From assembly GCF_008807375.1 (NCBI RefSeq), contig NZ_CP043311.1:400501-464500 (forward strand): DNA of 64,000 nucleotides, written 5' to 3'. The notes below the pieces were generated by a model. That model was not told the DNA's origin and ran no database searches. It worked only from the letters and a program-made list of their open reading frames with translations. The stretch is from Pseudomonas lalkuanensis (GTDB lineage Bacteria > Pseudomonadota > Gammaproteobacteria > Pseudomonadales > Pseudomonadaceae). Shown here in pieces: positions 19,050 to 28,754 of this stretch (position 1 is the first letter of the stretch; each line of letters opens with the position of its first letter). Position numbers and translations under genes: made by a program.

Positions 19050-20602
19050 CGCTGTGCATCCCCTGTGATTCCGTCGCCCGCGCCGTCGGCGCCGACGACC
19101 TGGCCACGGCCCTCGCCCGCGAAGCGGGGCAACGCAAGCTGCCGCTGGAAATCAAACGCACCAGTTCCCGTGGCCTCTACTGGCTGGAACCGTTGCTGGA
19201 GCTGGAAAGCGCCGAAGGTCGCCTGGGTTTCGGCCCGGTTGCGCCGGAGGACGTGCCCTCCCTGCTGGACGCCCTGCAAGGCGATGCCAGCAGCCATCCG
19301 CTGGCCCTGGGGCCGGTGGAGGAGCTGCCCTACCTGAAGAGCCAGCAACGCCTGCTCTTCGCCCGCGCCGGCATCACCCGGCCGCTGTCCCTGGACGACT
19401 ATCGTGCCCACGGCGGCTTCGAAGGGCTGGCCCGCGCGATTGGTTTGAGCGGCGATGACATCGTCACCGCCGTGCTGGATTCCGGCCTGCGTGGCCGGGG
19501 CGGCGCGGCCTTCCCGGCAGGCATCAAGTGGCGCACCGTGCGCGGCGCCGCCGCCGCGCAGAAGTACGTGGTGTGCAACGCCGATGAAGGCGACTCCGGC
19601 ACCTTCGCCGACCGCATGCTGATGGAAGGCGACCCCTTCCTGCTGATCGAGGGCATGGCCATCGCCGGCCTCGCCGTCGGCGCCACCCTGGGCTACATCT
19701 ACGTGCGCTCGGAGTACCCCCAGTCGGTGGACAACCTGCGCGCGGCCATCGGAATCGCCCGTGAGGCCGGTTACCTCGGCGCCAACGTCGGTGGCAGTGG
19801 CCGGGCTTTCGACCTCGACGTACGTGTCGGCGCCGGAGCCTATATCTGCGGCGAGGAAACCGCCCTGCTGGATTCGCTGGAAGGCAAGCGCGGCGTGGTC
19901 CGGGCCAAGCCGCCGCTGCCGGCGCTGCAAGGCCTGTTCGGCCTGCCGACGCTGGTGCACAACGTACTCACCCTGGCCTCGGTGCCGGTCATCCTGGCCC
20001 GTGGCGCGCAGTTCTACCGCGATTTCGGCATGGGCCGCTCGCTGGGCACCATGCCCTTCCAGCTCGCCGGCAATATCCGCCATGGCGGACTGGTGGAACG
20101 TGCCTTCGGCTTGACCCTGCGCGAGCTGGTGGAAGGCTACGGTGGTGGCACCGCCAGTGGCCGGCCGCTGAAGGCCGCCCAGGTGGGTGGTCCGCTGGGA
20201 GCCTGGGTGCCGCCATCGCAATTCGATACGCCGCTGGATTACGAGGCCTTCGCCGCCATGGGCGCGATGCTCGGCCACGGCGGCGTGGTGGTCGCCGATG
20301 ACACCCTGGACATGGCCCACATGGCCCGCTTCGCCCTGCAGTTCTGCGCAGAGGAATCCTGCGGCAAGTGCACACCCTGCCGCATCGGCTCGACCCGTGG
20401 CGTGGAAGTGGTGGATCGCCTCATCGCCGCTACCGATATCACCGCCCGCGAGGAGCAGGCGCTGCTGCTCAAGGACCTCTGCGACACCATGACGTATGGC
20501 TCGCTCTGCGCCCTGGGTGGCATGACTGCCTTCCCGGTGACCAGCGCCCTCAAGCATTTCCCCGCCGACTTCGGTCTGGAGACCTCGGAGGCCGACCAAT
20601 GA
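19043..20602 (+). CDS. fdsB: NAD-dependent formate dehydrogenase, beta (NuoF-like) subunit
   Basis: Protein of 519 residues. The N-terminal thioredoxin-like part (about 1-110) is followed by the NuoF core: SGLRGRGGAAFPAGIKW (FMN/NAD site), VCNADEGDSGTFADRMLMEG and GAGAYICGEETALLDSLEG. The 4Fe-4S motif is CGKCTPCRIGSTRG plus a later Cys in LCALGG. It binds FMN, NAD(H) and a cluster and hands electrons to NAD+. Its stop overlaps the alpha-subunit ATG. Soluble Fds-type enzymes of this composition are known from Cupriavidus and methylotrophs. Confidence 0.93.
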   Translation: MLTLCIPCDSVARAVGADDLATALAREAGQRKLPLEIKRTSSRGLYWLEPLLELESAEGRLGFGPVAPEDVPSLLDALQGDASSHPLALGPVEELPYLKSQQRLLFARAGITRPLSLDDYRAHGGFEGLARAIGLSGDDIVTAVLDSGLRGRGGAAFPAGIKWRTVRGAAAAQKYVVCNADEGDSGTFADRMLMEGDPFLLIEGMAIAGLAVGATLGYIYVRSEYPQSVDNLRAAIGIAREAGYLGANVGGSGRAFDLDVRVGAGAYICGEETALLDSLEGKRGVVRAKPPLPALQGLFGLPTLVHNVLTLASVPVILARGAQFYRDFGMGRSLGTMPFQLAGNIRHGGLVERAFGLTLRELVEGYGGGTASGRPLKAAQVGGPLGAWVPPSQFDTPLDYEAFAAMGAMLGHGGVVVADDTLDMAHMARFALQFCAEESCGKCTPCRIGSTRGVEVVDRLIAATDITAREEQALLLKDLCDTMTYGSLCALGGMTAFPVTSALKHFPADFGLETSEADQ

Positions 20603-23475
20603 TCACTATCTTCGACCCCGCCAGCGACATCGATCTCGGCACACCGGCCCGCGAAAGCGACGTGCAGGTCAGCCTGACCATCGACGGCCGCGAGATCAGC
20701 GTGCCCGCCGGCACCTCGGTGATGCGCGCCGCGGCGCTGCTCGGCACCACCATTCCCAAACTCTGCGCCACCGACAGCCTGGAAGCCTTCGGTTCCTGCC
20801 GCATGTGCCTGGTGGAAATCGACGGCATGCGCGGCTATCCGGCCTCCTGCACCACGCCGGTGACCGAAGGCATGGTGGTTCACACCCAGACGCCCAAGCT
20901 TGCCACCCTGCGGCGCAACGTCATGGAGCTGTACATCTCCGACCACCCGCTGGACTGCCTGACCTGCTCGGCCAACGGCAATTGCGAGCTGCAGACCGTC
21001 GCCGGCCAGGTGGGCCTGCGCGAGGTGCGCTACGGCTACGACGGAGCCAACCACCTGGATGAGCAGAAAGACGTCTCCAACCCCTACTTCGAATACGACC
21101 CGAGCAAGTGCATCGTCTGCAACCGCTGCGTACGCGCCTGTGAGGAAACCCAGGGCACCTTCGCCCTGACCATCAGCGGACGCGGCTTCGAATCCCGCGT
21201 AGCGGCGGCCGGTGGCGAGAACTTCCTCGACTCCGAATGCGTATCCTGCGGCGCCTGCGTGCAGGCCTGCCCGACCGCCACCCTGATGGAAAAGAGCGTC
21301 GTGGAGATGGGCCAGCCGGAGCGCAGCGTCATCACCACCTGCGCTTATTGCGGCGTGGGCTGCTCCTTCCGTGCCGAGATGAAGGGCGACCAGCTGGTGC
21401 GCATGGTCCCGGACAAGAACGGCCAGGCCAACCACGGCCACTCCTGCGTCAAGGGCCGCTTCGCCTGGGGCTACGCCACCCACCCGGACCGCATCACCAA
21501 GCCGATGATCCGCAAGCACATCAACGATCCCTGGCAGGAAGTCAGCTGGGAAGAAGCGGTGAACTACGCGGCCGGGGAATTCCGTCGCATCCAGCTCAAG
21601 TACGGGCGTGATTCCATCGGCGGTATCACCTCCAGCCGCTGCACCAACGAAGAGACCTACCTGGTGCAGAAGCTGGTACGCGCCGGCTTCGGCAACAACA
21701 ACGTCGATACCTGCGCGCGGGTCTGCCATTCGCCGACCGGTTACGGCCTCAAGCAGACCCTGGGCGAGTCCGCCGGCACCCAGAGCTTCGACTCGGTGAT
21801 GCAGGCCGATGTGGTGCTGGTGATCGGCGCCAACCCCACCGACGCCCACCCGGTGTTCGGCTCCCAGCTCAAGCGCCGCCTGCGCGAGGGCGCGCGGTTG
21901 ATCGTCATCGACCCGCGCCGTATCGACCTGGTGGACTCGCCCCACGCCCGCGCCGAACTGCACCTGGCGCTGCGTCCGGGCACCAACGTGGCCATGCTCA
22001 ACGCCCTGGCCCATGTGATCGTCACTGAAGGTCTGGTCAACCAGCCGTTCGTCGACGCCCGCTGCGAAGCGACTGACTTCGCCCGCTGGCGCGATTTCGT
22101 CAGCAAACCGGAAAACTCCCCCGAAGCCATGGGGCCGATCTGCGGCGTGTCGCCCGACGACATCCGTGCCGCCGCACGGCTCTATGCCACCGGCGGCAAC
22201 GCGGCCATCTACTACGGACTGGGCGTGACTGAACACAGCCAGGGCAGCACCTCGGTCATGGGGATCGCCAACCTCGCCATGGCGACCGGCAACATCGGCC
22301 GCGAGGGCGTCGGAGTGAATCCGCTGCGCGGGCAGAACAACGTGCAAGGCTCCTGCGACATGGGCTCCTTCCCCCACGAGCTGCCCGGTTATCGCCACGT
22401 GTCCAACGACGCGGTGCGCCACCAGTTCGAACAGGCCTGGGGCGTGACCCTGCAGCCCGATCCCGGCCTGCGCATTCCCAATATGTTCGAGGCGGCGCTC
22501 GGCGGCACCTTCAAGGCGCTCTACTGCCAGGGCGAGGACATCGCCCAGAGCGACCCCAACACCCAGCACGTCACCGCCGCCCTGTCGGCCATGGAGTGCG
22601 TGGTGGTGCAGGACATCTTCCTCAACGAGACCGCCAAGTTCGCCCACGTCTTCCTGCCGGGCAGTTCCTTCCTGGAGAAGGACGGCACCTTCACCAACGC
22701 CGAGCGGCGCATCTCCCGCGTGCGCAAGGTGATGGACCCGCTGGGCGGCAAGGCCGACTGGGAAGCGACCCAGCTGCTGGCCAACGCCCTCGGCTACAAG
22801 ATGGACTACAAGCACCCGTCCCAGATCATGGACGAGATCGCCAGCCTGACTCCCACCTTCACCCGCGTCAGCTATGCCGAGCTGGATCGTCACGGCAGCC
22901 TGCAATGGCCCTGCAACGACGCCGCGCCGGATGGCACCCCGACCATGCACATCGAGGAATTCGTGCGCGGCAAGGGGCGCTTCATGCTCACCGGCTACGT
23001 GCCCACCGACGAGAAGGTCAATAGCCGCTATCCGCTGTTGCTGACCACCGGCCGCATCCTCAGCCAGTACAACGTCGGCGCCCAGACCCGGCGCACCGAC
23101 AACGTCGCCTGGCATGAAGAGGACCGCCTGGAGATTCACCCCACCGACGCCGAAAGCCGTGGCATCCGTGAAGGTGACTGGGTCGGCGTGGGCAGTCGCG
23201 CCGGCCAGACGGTGCTGCGTGCCAAGGTCAGCGAACGGGTGGCGCCGGGGGTGGTGTACACCACCTTCCACTTCCCCGAATCGGGGGCCAACGTGATCAC
23301 CACCGACAACTCCGACTGGGCCACCAACTGCCCGGAATACAAGGTGACGGCGGTGGAGGTGACGCGGGTCTACCAGCCCTCCGAATGGCAGAAACGCTAT
23401 CAAGAGTTCAGTGACGAACAGCGGCGCCTGCTCAAGGATCGCCGCAGGACCGAAAAAGTCGAGGTACGCCGATGA
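20599..23475 (+). CDS. fdsA: NAD-dependent formate dehydrogenase, alpha (molybdenum/tungsten) subunit
   Basis: Catalytic subunit of 958 residues. Order: N-terminal 2Fe-2S domain (CATDSLEAFGSCRMCLVEID), His/Cys cluster (HPLDCLTCSANGNCELQ), two ferredoxin clusters (CIVCNRCVRACEE, CVSCGACVQACPTATLM), 4Fe-4S of the Mo subunit (CAYCGVGCSFRAEM), then the bis-MGD domain. CARVCHSPTGYGL holds the probable metal-ligand Cys; no in-frame stop codon suggests selenocysteine. It oxidises formate to CO2, which suits formate arising from demethylation here. The true start is at 20599, overlapping fdsB by ATGA; an upstream extension of the frame lies inside fdsB. No cofactor-insertion gene (fdhD) is seen beside it. 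Confidence 0.95.
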   Translation: MITIFDPASDIDLGTPARESDVQVSLTIDGREISVPAGTSVMRAAALLGTTIPKLCATDSLEAFGSCRMCLVEIDGMRGYPASCTTPVTEGMVVHTQTPKLATLRRNVMELYISDHPLDCLTCSANGNCELQTVAGQVGLREVRYGYDGANHLDEQKDVSNPYFEYDPSKCIVCNRCVRACEETQGTFALTISGRGFESRVAAAGGENFLDSECVSCGACVQACPTATLMEKSVVEMGQPERSVITTCAYCGVGCSFRAEMKGDQLVRMVPDKNGQANHGHSCVKGRFAWGYATHPDRITKPMIRKHINDPWQEVSWEEAVNYAAGEFRRIQLKYGRDSIGGITSSRCTNEETYLVQKLVRAGFGNNNVDTCARVCHSPTGYGLKQTLGESAGTQSFDSVMQADVVLVIGANPTDAHPVFGSQLKRRLREGARLIVIDPRRIDLVDSPHARAELHLALRPGTNVAMLNALAHVIVTEGLVNQPFVDARCEATDFARWRDFVSKPENSPEAMGPICGVSPDDIRAAARLYATGGNAAIYYGLGVTEHSQGSTSVMGIANLAMATGNIGREGVGVNPLRGQNNVQGSCDMGSFPHELPGYRHVSNDAVRHQFEQAWGVTLQPDPGLRIPNMFEAALGGTFKALYCQGEDIAQSDPNTQHVTAALSAMECVVVQDIFLNETAKFAHVFLPGSSFLEKDGTFTNAERRISRVRKVMDPLGGKADWEATQLLANALGYKMDYKHPSQIMDEIASLTPTFTRVSYAELDRHGSLQWPCNDAAPDGTPTMHIEEFVRGKGRFMLTGYVPTDEKVNSRYPLLLTTGRILSQYNVGAQTRRTDNVAWHEEDRLEIHPTDAESRGIREGDWVGVGSRAGQTVLRAKVSERVAPGVVYTTFHFPESGANVITTDNSDWATNCPEYKVTAVEVTRVYQPSEWQKRYQEFSDEQRRLLKDRRRTEKVEVRR

Positions 23476-23693
23476 GCACCGACAACCTGATCAAGATGGC
23501 CAACCAGATCGCCCAGTTCTTCGCCTCCGAACCGGACAAGGAGCAAGCGGTGAAAGGGGTGCGTACGCACCTGCAGAGCTTCTGGACACCGGCCATGCGC
23601 ATCGAACTGATGGCCTGGCAGGTGGAGCACCATGGCGAATGTCTGCACCCCCTGGTGCAGCAGGCCCTGGCGGAGCAGGGGAGGGCTGTGTAG
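23472..23693 (+). CDS. fdsD: Formate dehydrogenase delta subunit
   Basis: Protein of 73 residues starting MSTDNLIKMANQIAQFF. It contains the family segment HLQSFWTPAMRIELMAW found in small delta subunits of soluble formate dehydrogenases, thought to help assembly or maturation. It overlaps the fdsA stop by ATGA and is the last gene of the operon. Confidence 0.88.
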   Translation: MSTDNLIKMANQIAQFFASEPDKEQAVKGVRTHLQSFWTPAMRIELMAWQVEHHGECLHPLVQQALAEQGRAV

Positions 23694-23716
23694 CCCACCG
23701 TGGGGGCTTTTCTCTC

Positions 23717-23816
23717 TTGTGGGGGCGATTTCATTCGCCAAGGGCAGCACAGCTGCCCCTTACAAGGCTTCAGGGCAGACCTGCGGCCTGCTCGGCGAAT
23801 GAATTCGCCCCTACAA
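23717..23816. repeat. REP pair (GTGGGGGCGA subtype)
   Basis: Left arm GTGGGGGCGATTTCATTCGC and right arm GGCGAATGAATTCGCCCCTA around a GC-rich spacer, just after fdsD. Confidence 0.75.
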
Positions 23817-23858
23817 CAAGCCATTGCCCGTACAAGTGCACAAGCGCTCGGCTGAGCT

Positions 23859-23960
23859 TTGTGGTAGCGATTTCAATCGCGATTGCAGGCCGAAGGCCTG
23901 CCTCAGGCGCGTACCTTGGGCCGCTAAGCGGCTTTTCGCGAATGAATTCGCTCCCACAGG
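23859..23960. repeat. REP pair
   Basis: Left arm GCGATTTCAATCGCGATTGC and right arm GCGAATGAATTCGCTCCCAC. It lies between fdsD and cdhR, back to back with the preceding element, so the converging transcripts end in a repeat-rich region. Confidence 0.75.
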
Positions 23961-23973
23961 TTCTTGGTTCACC

Positions 23974-24936
23974 CTATCTGGCGAGCAGTTCCTGATCCGG
24001 ATGCTCATGCCGGTCCTGGCTCGGGCAGGTGGCGAAGCGTGCGCGGTAGGCACGGGAGAAATAAGACGACGATTCGAAACCGCAGGCCAGGGCGACTTCC
24101 AGAATGCTCATTCCGGTCTGGCGCAACAGCTGGCGGGCCTTGTCCAGGCGCAGGCCGAGGTAGAAGTTCGACGGCGTCTCCTTCAGGTGAAGACGGAACA
24201 GGCGCTCCAGCTGGCGCGGGGTGACGCTTACCTTCTCGGCCAGCTCTCGGGAGCTCAGGGGCGATTCGCTGTGTCGCTCCATTTCGCCGATCACCTGCAC
24301 CACCTTCTTGTTATGCACGTGGAAGCGGCTGGCGATCTGCATGCGCTGATGGTCTTGCTGGGTGCGGATGCGGCCCAGCACGAACTGCTCTGACACCTGG
24401 AGTGCCAGGGCCTCGCCGTGGCTGCGGGCGATCAGGGTGAGCATCAGGTCGAGGCTGGCGGTTCCCCCGGCGCTGGTAATCCGCTTGCCGTCGATCTCGA
24501 ACAGTTCCTGGGTGGCGTTCAGCGCCGGGTAGCGTTCGTGGAAGGCTTCCAGGGCTTCCCAGTGCAGGGTCAGGCGTTGACGGCTGAACAGTTCGGCCTC
24601 GGCCAGGACGAAGCTGCCAGTGTCGATCCCCCCCAGCAGCAGGCCGTCGCGTTCGGCACGATTGAGCCAGTGGGCCAGGCGCGGGCCGAAGCTGGCGAGC
24701 GGCTCGAAACCGGCCACCACGAACAGGCAGTCGCCTTCGGGCGCTGAGTCCAGCCCGCCGTCCACGTTCAACGACATGGCATTGCTCCCCGGCACCGGGC
24801 CGCCGTCCAGGCTCAGCAGTCGCCAGCGGTAGAGCTCACCACGAAAGCGATTGGCCACCCGCAGGGGCTCGACCGCCGACATCAGGCCGATCATGGAAAA
24901 ACCCGGCAGCAGGAGGAAGCTGAAGGTCTGGGGCAT
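23974..24936 (-). CDS. cdhR: GATase1-AraC regulator of carnitine catabolism
   Basis: Protein of 320 residues. The DJ-1/PfpI-like N-terminal domain (FSFLLLPGFSMIGLMSAVEPL, LGGIDTGSFVLAEAELF, SAGGTASLDLMLTLIA) is followed by an AraC DNA-binding domain (ELAEKVSVTPRQLERLF, SILEVALACGFESSSYFSRAYRARF). The start at 24936 (MPQTFSFLLL) has GGAAAG upstream; a longer frame to 24975 has none. It is divergent from caiX-cdhC-cdhA-cdhB, the arrangement seen for the carnitine-responsive CdhR in P. aeruginosa. A direct repeat in the shared promoter region is its likely binding site. Confidence 0.9.
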   Translation of the reverse strand: MPQTFSFLLLPGFSMIGLMSAVEPLRVANRFRGELYRWRLLSLDGGPVPGSNAMSLNVDGGLDSAPEGDCLFVVAGFEPLASFGPRLAHWLNRAERDGLLLGGIDTGSFVLAEAELFSRQRLTLHWEALEAFHERYPALNATQELFEIDGKRITSAGGTASLDLMLTLIARSHGEALALQVSEQFVLGRIRTQQDHQRMQIASRFHVHNKKVVQVIGEMERHSESPLSSRELAEKVSVTPRQLERLFRLHLKETPSNFYLGLRLDKARQLLRQTGMSILEVALACGFESSSYFSRAYRARFATCPSQDRHEHPDQELLAR

Positions 24937-24995
24937 GGCCGCTTTCCGCGAAGGGGATAAGGCACTAAAAAACACTACGCAGCCGGGTGCAAGAA

Positions 24996-25027
24996 AGGTA
25001 GTCGTTCCTGTTCAACAGGTAGTCGTT
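24996..25027. promoter_or_regulatory. Direct-repeat operator between cdhR and caiX
   Basis: AGGTAGTCGTT occurs twice, at 24996-25006 and 25017-25027. The 21-bp period is two helical turns, typical for an AraC-type dimer on direct half-sites. CdhR is the obvious candidate to bind it (inference). Confidence 0.75.
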
Positions 25028-25173
25028 TTAGTTCGATTTGCGGGATTGGGCGCTGAGTAATTTGTCTCCATCGGGTTGTAGTGGCGCCCGAAAACGGATG
25101 GAGTCGCCGGTCATTCCGGACCCCCGGCTCCTGCACAACAAATACAAACCGTATGGCCGCAAGGGGAGCATCA

Positions 25174-26112
25174 ATGAAACGTCTCACCGCATTCGCTGGT
25201 TGCTGTCTGTTCGCCCTCTCCACCACCGCCGCATTCGCCGCCGAAGACGCCAGTTGCCAGAAAATCCGCGTAGGCGTGGTCGGCTGGACCGATGTAGTCG
25301 CCACCACCGCCGTCGCCAACGAACTGCTCGGTAGCCTGGGGTACCAGACCACCCAGACCCAGGCTTCGCAGCAGATCATTTTCGCCGGCATCCAGAAGAA
25401 GCAGATCGATGTCTTCCTCGGCTACTGGAAGCCGATCATGGACGACAACATCAAGCCGTTCCTGGCTTCCAAGTCGGTGAAAGTCGCCGCCGAGCCCTCG
25501 CTGAACGACGCCATCGCCGTGCTCGCTGTGCCCACCTACACCGCCGAACAGGGCCTGCGCACTTTCGCCGACATCGCGAAGTTCAAGGACCAGCTGGACG
25601 GCAAGATCTACGGCATCGAATCCGGCTCCGGTGCCAATACCGCGATCCAGAAGATGATCGACACCAACCAGTTCGGCCTGGGTGGCTTCAAGCTGATCGA
25701 GTCCAGCGAGGCGGCCATGCTCACCGCGGTCAAGCGTGCGGTGAAGAACAACAAGCCGGTGGTGTTCTTCGGCTGGAAACCGCACCCGATGAACATCCAG
25801 ATGCCTATCACCTACCTCACCGGCAGTGAGGATGTGTTCGGCCCCAACGATGGCGCCGCCACCGTCTCCACCGTCACCGCGCCGGACTTCGCCCAGCGCT
25901 GCCCCAACGCTGATCGCCTGCTGGCCAACCTGCGCTTTACCAGCGACCAGGAAGCCCAGCTGATGCAGCCGATCATGGACCGCGAGGACCCGGCCAAGGT
26001 CGCCCGCCAGTGGCTCAAGGCCAATCCGGAAGTGGTCAAGGGCTGGCTCGCCGGGGTCACCACCTTCGACGGCAAGAACGGCGTCGAAAGCGCCTTCGCC
26101 TCGCTGAAGTAA
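25174..26112 (+). CDS. caiX: Carnitine substrate-binding protein of the Cbc transporter
   Basis: Periplasmic protein of 312 residues with signal peptide [25 protein letters not shown]. Mature motifs are [45 protein letters not shown] and [13 protein letters not shown]. The ATG at 25174 is preceded by AGGGGAG. It heads the carnitine operon and has no permease of its own, so it probably uses CbcW/CbcV, as shown for P. aeruginosa CaiX. It shares the fold of cbcX and the gene at 5326, suggesting repeated duplication of binding proteins. Confidence 0.9.
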   Translation: MKRLTAFAGCCLFALSTTAAFAAEDASCQKIRVGVVGWTDVVATTAVANELLGSLGYQTTQTQASQQIIFAGIQKKQIDVFLGYWKPIMDDNIKPFLASKSVKVAAEPSLNDAIAVLAVPTYTAEQGLRTFADIAKFKDQLDGKIYGIESGSGANTAIQKMIDTNQFGLGGFKLIESSEAAMLTAVKRAVKNNKPVVFFGWKPHPMNIQMPITYLTGSEDVFGPNDGAATVSTVTAPDFAQRCPNADRLLANLRFTSDQEAQLMQPIMDREDPAKVARQWLKANPEVVKGWLAGVTTFDGKNGVESAFASLK

Positions 26113-26185
26113 ATCAACGCAACGCCCAGTGCGCGGATTGCCCCGCGCACGGTTTCCGATCGCCTCGCAGAAGGATGAAACAACC

Positions 26186-27073
26186 GTGAACTACGAAGTC
26201 ATCGTCACCTGTGCCGTCACCGGCGCCGGCGATACCGTCGGCAAGCACCCGGCCATTCCCGTCACTCCGAAGGAAATCGCCGCCGCTGCCATCGAAGCCG
26301 CCAAGGCCGGCGCCACCGTCGCCCACTGCCATGTGCGCGATCCGAAAACCGGCAAGCCGAGCCGTGATGTGGCCCTGTACCGTGAAGTGGTGGAGCGCAT
26401 CCGCGAAAGCGATACCGACATCATCATCAACCTCACCGCTGGCATGGGGGGTGACCTGGAAATCGGCAAGGGTGAGCAGCCCCTGGAATTCGGCACCGGC
26501 ACCGACCTGGTGGGGCCGCTGGAGCGCCTGGCTCATGTGGAAGAACTGCTGCCGGAAATCTGCACACTGGACTGCGGCACCCTGAACTTCGGCGATGGCG
26601 ACTTCATCTACGTCTCCACCCCGGCGCAACTGCGCGCCGGCGCCAAGCGCATCACCGAGCTCGGCGTTAAGGCCGAGCTGGAAATCTTCGACACCGGCCA
26701 TCTGTGGTTCGCCAAGCAGATGCTCAAGGAAGGCCTGCTGGAAGACCCGCTGATCCAGATCTGCCTGGGCATCCCGTGGGGCGCGCCGGCCGATACCACC
26801 ACCATGAAGGCCATGGCCGACAACCTGCCGCCGGGCATCACCTGGGCAGGCTTCGGTATCGGCCGCTCGCAGATGCCGATGGTGGCTCAGGCCATGCTGC
26901 TGGGCGGCAACGTGCGGGTGGGGCTGGAAGACAACATCTGGCTCGACCGTGGTGTGCACGCCAGCAACGGTCAACTGGTGGAGCGAGCCATCGAGATCAT
27001 CGAACGCCTCGGCGGTCGCGCCCTGAGCCCGGCAGAGGGCCGCAAGAAGATGAACCTCAAGCCCAGAGGCTGA
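26186..27073 (+). CDS. cdhC: 3-dehydrocarnitine cleavage enzyme (BKACE family)
   Basis: Protein of 295 residues, beta-keto acid cleavage enzyme fold. It contains [19 protein letters not shown] with the zinc-binding His-x-His, and [19 protein letters not shown] near the end. It converts 3-dehydrocarnitine plus acetyl-CoA into betainyl-CoA and acetoacetate. The start is the GTG at 26186 ([15 protein letters not shown]), with AAGGA about 10 bases upstream; the frame runs back without support. It is the second gene of the caiX operon, 73 bp after caiX. Confidence 0.9.
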   Translation: MNYEVIVTCAVTGAGDTVGKHPAIPVTPKEIAAAAIEAAKAGATVAHCHVRDPKTGKPSRDVALYREVVERIRESDTDIIINLTAGMGGDLEIGKGEQPLEFGTGTDLVGPLERLAHVEELLPEICTLDCGTLNFGDGDFIYVSTPAQLRAGAKRITELGVKAELEIFDTGHLWFAKQMLKEGLLEDPLIQICLGIPWGAPADTTTMKAMADNLPPGITWAGFGIGRSQMPMVAQAMLLGGNVRVGLEDNIWLDRGVHASNGQLVERAIEIIERLGGRALSPAEGRKKMNLKPRG

Positions 27074-27082
27074 GCCCGTTTT

Positions 27083-27122
27083 TCTCTCCTCTCCCCCTGG
27101 GAGAGGGGTCGGGGGTGAGGGA
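27083..27122. repeat. CTCTCCC/GGGAGAGG repeat in the cdhC-cdhA gap
   Basis: CTCTCCCCCTGGGAGAGG followed by GGGGGTGAGGG, same family as at 14096 and 16881. It can fold in the operon message. Confidence 0.7.
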
Positions 27123-27180
27123 AGCCGGAATTCACCCGGGCCTCCCTGACTCGCCCTTCATTCGCCCATCAGGAGCCACC

Positions 27181-28146
27181 ATGTCCTTCGTTACCCAGAT
27201 CAAGACCTTCGCCGCCCTCGGTAGCGGCGTCATCGGCAGCGGCTGGATCGCCCGCGCCCTGGCCCACGGCCTCGATGTCATCGCCTGGGACCCGGCACCC
27301 GGCGCCGAAGCCGCCTTGCGTGCGCGTATCGCCAATGCCTGGCCGGCGCTGCAGAAGCAGGGCCTGGCCCCCGGCGCGTCCCAGGACCGCCTGCGCTTCG
27401 TCGCGACCATCGAAGAGTGCGTGCGGGATGCCGACTTCATCCAGGAAAGCGCGCCGGAACGCCTCGACCTCAAGCTCGACCTGCACGCGAAGATCAGTGC
27501 GGCGGCGCGCCCGGATGTGATCATCGGCTCCAGCACTTCGGGCCTCTTGCCCAGCGAGTTCTACGCCGACGCCGTGCACCCTGAACGCTGCGTGGTCGGC
27601 CACCCCTTCAACCCGGTCTACCTGCTGCCACTGGTGGAAGTGGTGGGCGGCGAGAAGACCGCGCCTGAGGCTGTGCAGGCCGCCATCGAGATCTACACCG
27701 CGCTGGGCATGCGTCCGCTGCATGTGCGCAAGGAAGTGCCAGGCTTCATTGCCGACCGCCTGCTCGAGGCGCTCTGGCGCGAGGCGCTGCACCTGGTCAA
27801 CGACGGGGTGGCCAGTACCGGCGAGATCGATGACGCCATCCGTTTCGGTGCCGGTCTGCGCTGGTCCTTCATGGGCACCTTCCTGACCTACACCCTGGCG
27901 GGCGGCAATGCCGGCATGCGCCACTTCATGGCCCAGTTCGGCCCGGCGCTGCAATTGCCCTGGACCTACCTGCCGGCACCGGAATTGACCGATACCCTGA
28001 TCGACCGGGTAGTGGAAGGCACCTCCGAGCAGCAGGGTTCACGTAGCATTGCCGAGCTGGAACGCTACCGTGACGACTGCCTGCTGGCGGTACTCGGCGC
28101 CATCAAGGAAACCAAGGCCAGCCACGGCTTCGCCTTCGCCGAATGA
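27181..28146 (+). CDS. cdhA: L-carnitine dehydrogenase
   Basis: Protein of 321 residues of the 3-hydroxyacyl-CoA dehydrogenase superfamily. The NAD-binding loop is [20 protein letters not shown]. Other landmarks are [26 protein letters not shown] (Ser in the active-site loop), [20 protein letters not shown] and [21 protein letters not shown]. It oxidises L-carnitine to 3-dehydrocarnitine with NAD+. GGAG is found about 8 bases before the ATG at 27181. It is third in the carnitine operon. Length matches Pseudomonas carnitine dehydrogenase. Confidence 0.93.
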   Translation: MSFVTQIKTFAALGSGVIGSGWIARALAHGLDVIAWDPAPGAEAALRARIANAWPALQKQGLAPGASQDRLRFVATIEECVRDADFIQESAPERLDLKLDLHAKISAAARPDVIIGSSTSGLLPSEFYADAVHPERCVVGHPFNPVYLLPLVEVVGGEKTAPEAVQAAIEIYTALGMRPLHVRKEVPGFIADRLLEALWREALHLVNDGVASTGEIDDAIRFGAGLRWSFMGTFLTYTLAGGNAGMRHFMAQFGPALQLPWTYLPAPELTDTLIDRVVEGTSEQQGSRSIAELERYRDDCLLAVLGAIKETKASHGFAFAE

Positions 28147-28154
28147 CCTTGTCG

Positions 28155-28229
28155 TTGGGCCTCGCTTCGACCGCTGCCAGCCTGCCTGATGCCCTGTAGG
28201 TTGGCGCTGAACCAGCGAAGCCCAACATT
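28155..28229. repeat. GTTGGGC-type imperfect inverted repeat
   Basis: GTTGGGCCTCGCT on the left and AGCGAAGCCCAAC on the right, enclosing CCTGTAGGTTGGCGCTGAAC, lie between cdhA and cdhB. The sequence looks like a common pseudomonad intergenic repeat, distinct from the GTGGGAGCGA family. Confidence 0.6.
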
Positions 28230-28246
28230 TCTTATCGGAGCCCTTC

Positions 28247-28726
28247 ATGCCCATTGCGTTGACCACCTACCGCACTGCCGTCCTTCCCGACTGGGTGGAC
28301 TACAACGGCCATCTGCGGGACGCGTTCTACCTGCTGATCTTCAGCTACGCCACCGATGCCCTGATGGACGAGATCGGCCTCGATGAGGGCGGTCGTGCCG
28401 AAACCGGCCACACGCTGTTCACCCTGGAATGCCACCTCAAGTACCTGGCGGAAGTGAAGCTGGGCGCTGAAGTGGAAGTGCGCACCCAACTGCTCGCCCA
28501 CGACGCCAAGCGGCTGCATATCCACCATGGGCTTTACCTGGCGGGCGGGGAGGAATTGCTGGCGGCCAGCGAGCAGATGTTGATGAACGTGGATGCCGAG
28601 ACGTCGCGTTCGGCGGCCTTTGCCTTGTCGGTGGGTGAGAAGGTCGAGGCGATTGCGGCAGCTCATCGCGAGCTGCCGCGGCCACGTCACGTAGGGTGTG
28701 TGATCGGTTTGCCGCCGCCTCGCTGA
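28247..28726 (+). CDS. cdhB: Betainyl-CoA thioesterase
   Basis: Hot-dog-fold thioesterase of 159 residues. The conserved start LPDWVDYNGHLRDAFYL carries the catalytic Asp and GH element of this family. It releases glycine betaine from betainyl-CoA, finishing the carnitine-to-betaine conversion and feeding gbcAB. GGAG lies upstream of the ATG at 28247. It is the last gene of the carnitine operon; the next gene converges 28 bp away and begins a different functional island. Confidence 0.88.
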   Translation: MPIALTTYRTAVLPDWVDYNGHLRDAFYLLIFSYATDALMDEIGLDEGGRAETGHTLFTLECHLKYLAEVKLGAEVEVRTQLLAHDAKRLHIHHGLYLAGGEELLAASEQMLMNVDAETSRSAAFALSVGEKVEAIAAAHRELPRPRHVGCVIGLPPPR

Positions 28727-28754
28727 GGCTGCGGCTTCCGGAAGGGCATGATGC

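Noticed and set aside
20239..23403. Antisense frame of 1054 codons opposite fdsA
   Set aside because: It mirrors the strong third-position GC of fdsA; composition is Val/Gly/His-rich without a fold, and fdsA has full family motifs.
23700..23973. CRISPR-like array between fdsD and cdhR
   Set aside because: The repeated units are palindromic REP arms in opposite orientations, not direct repeats with unique spacers.
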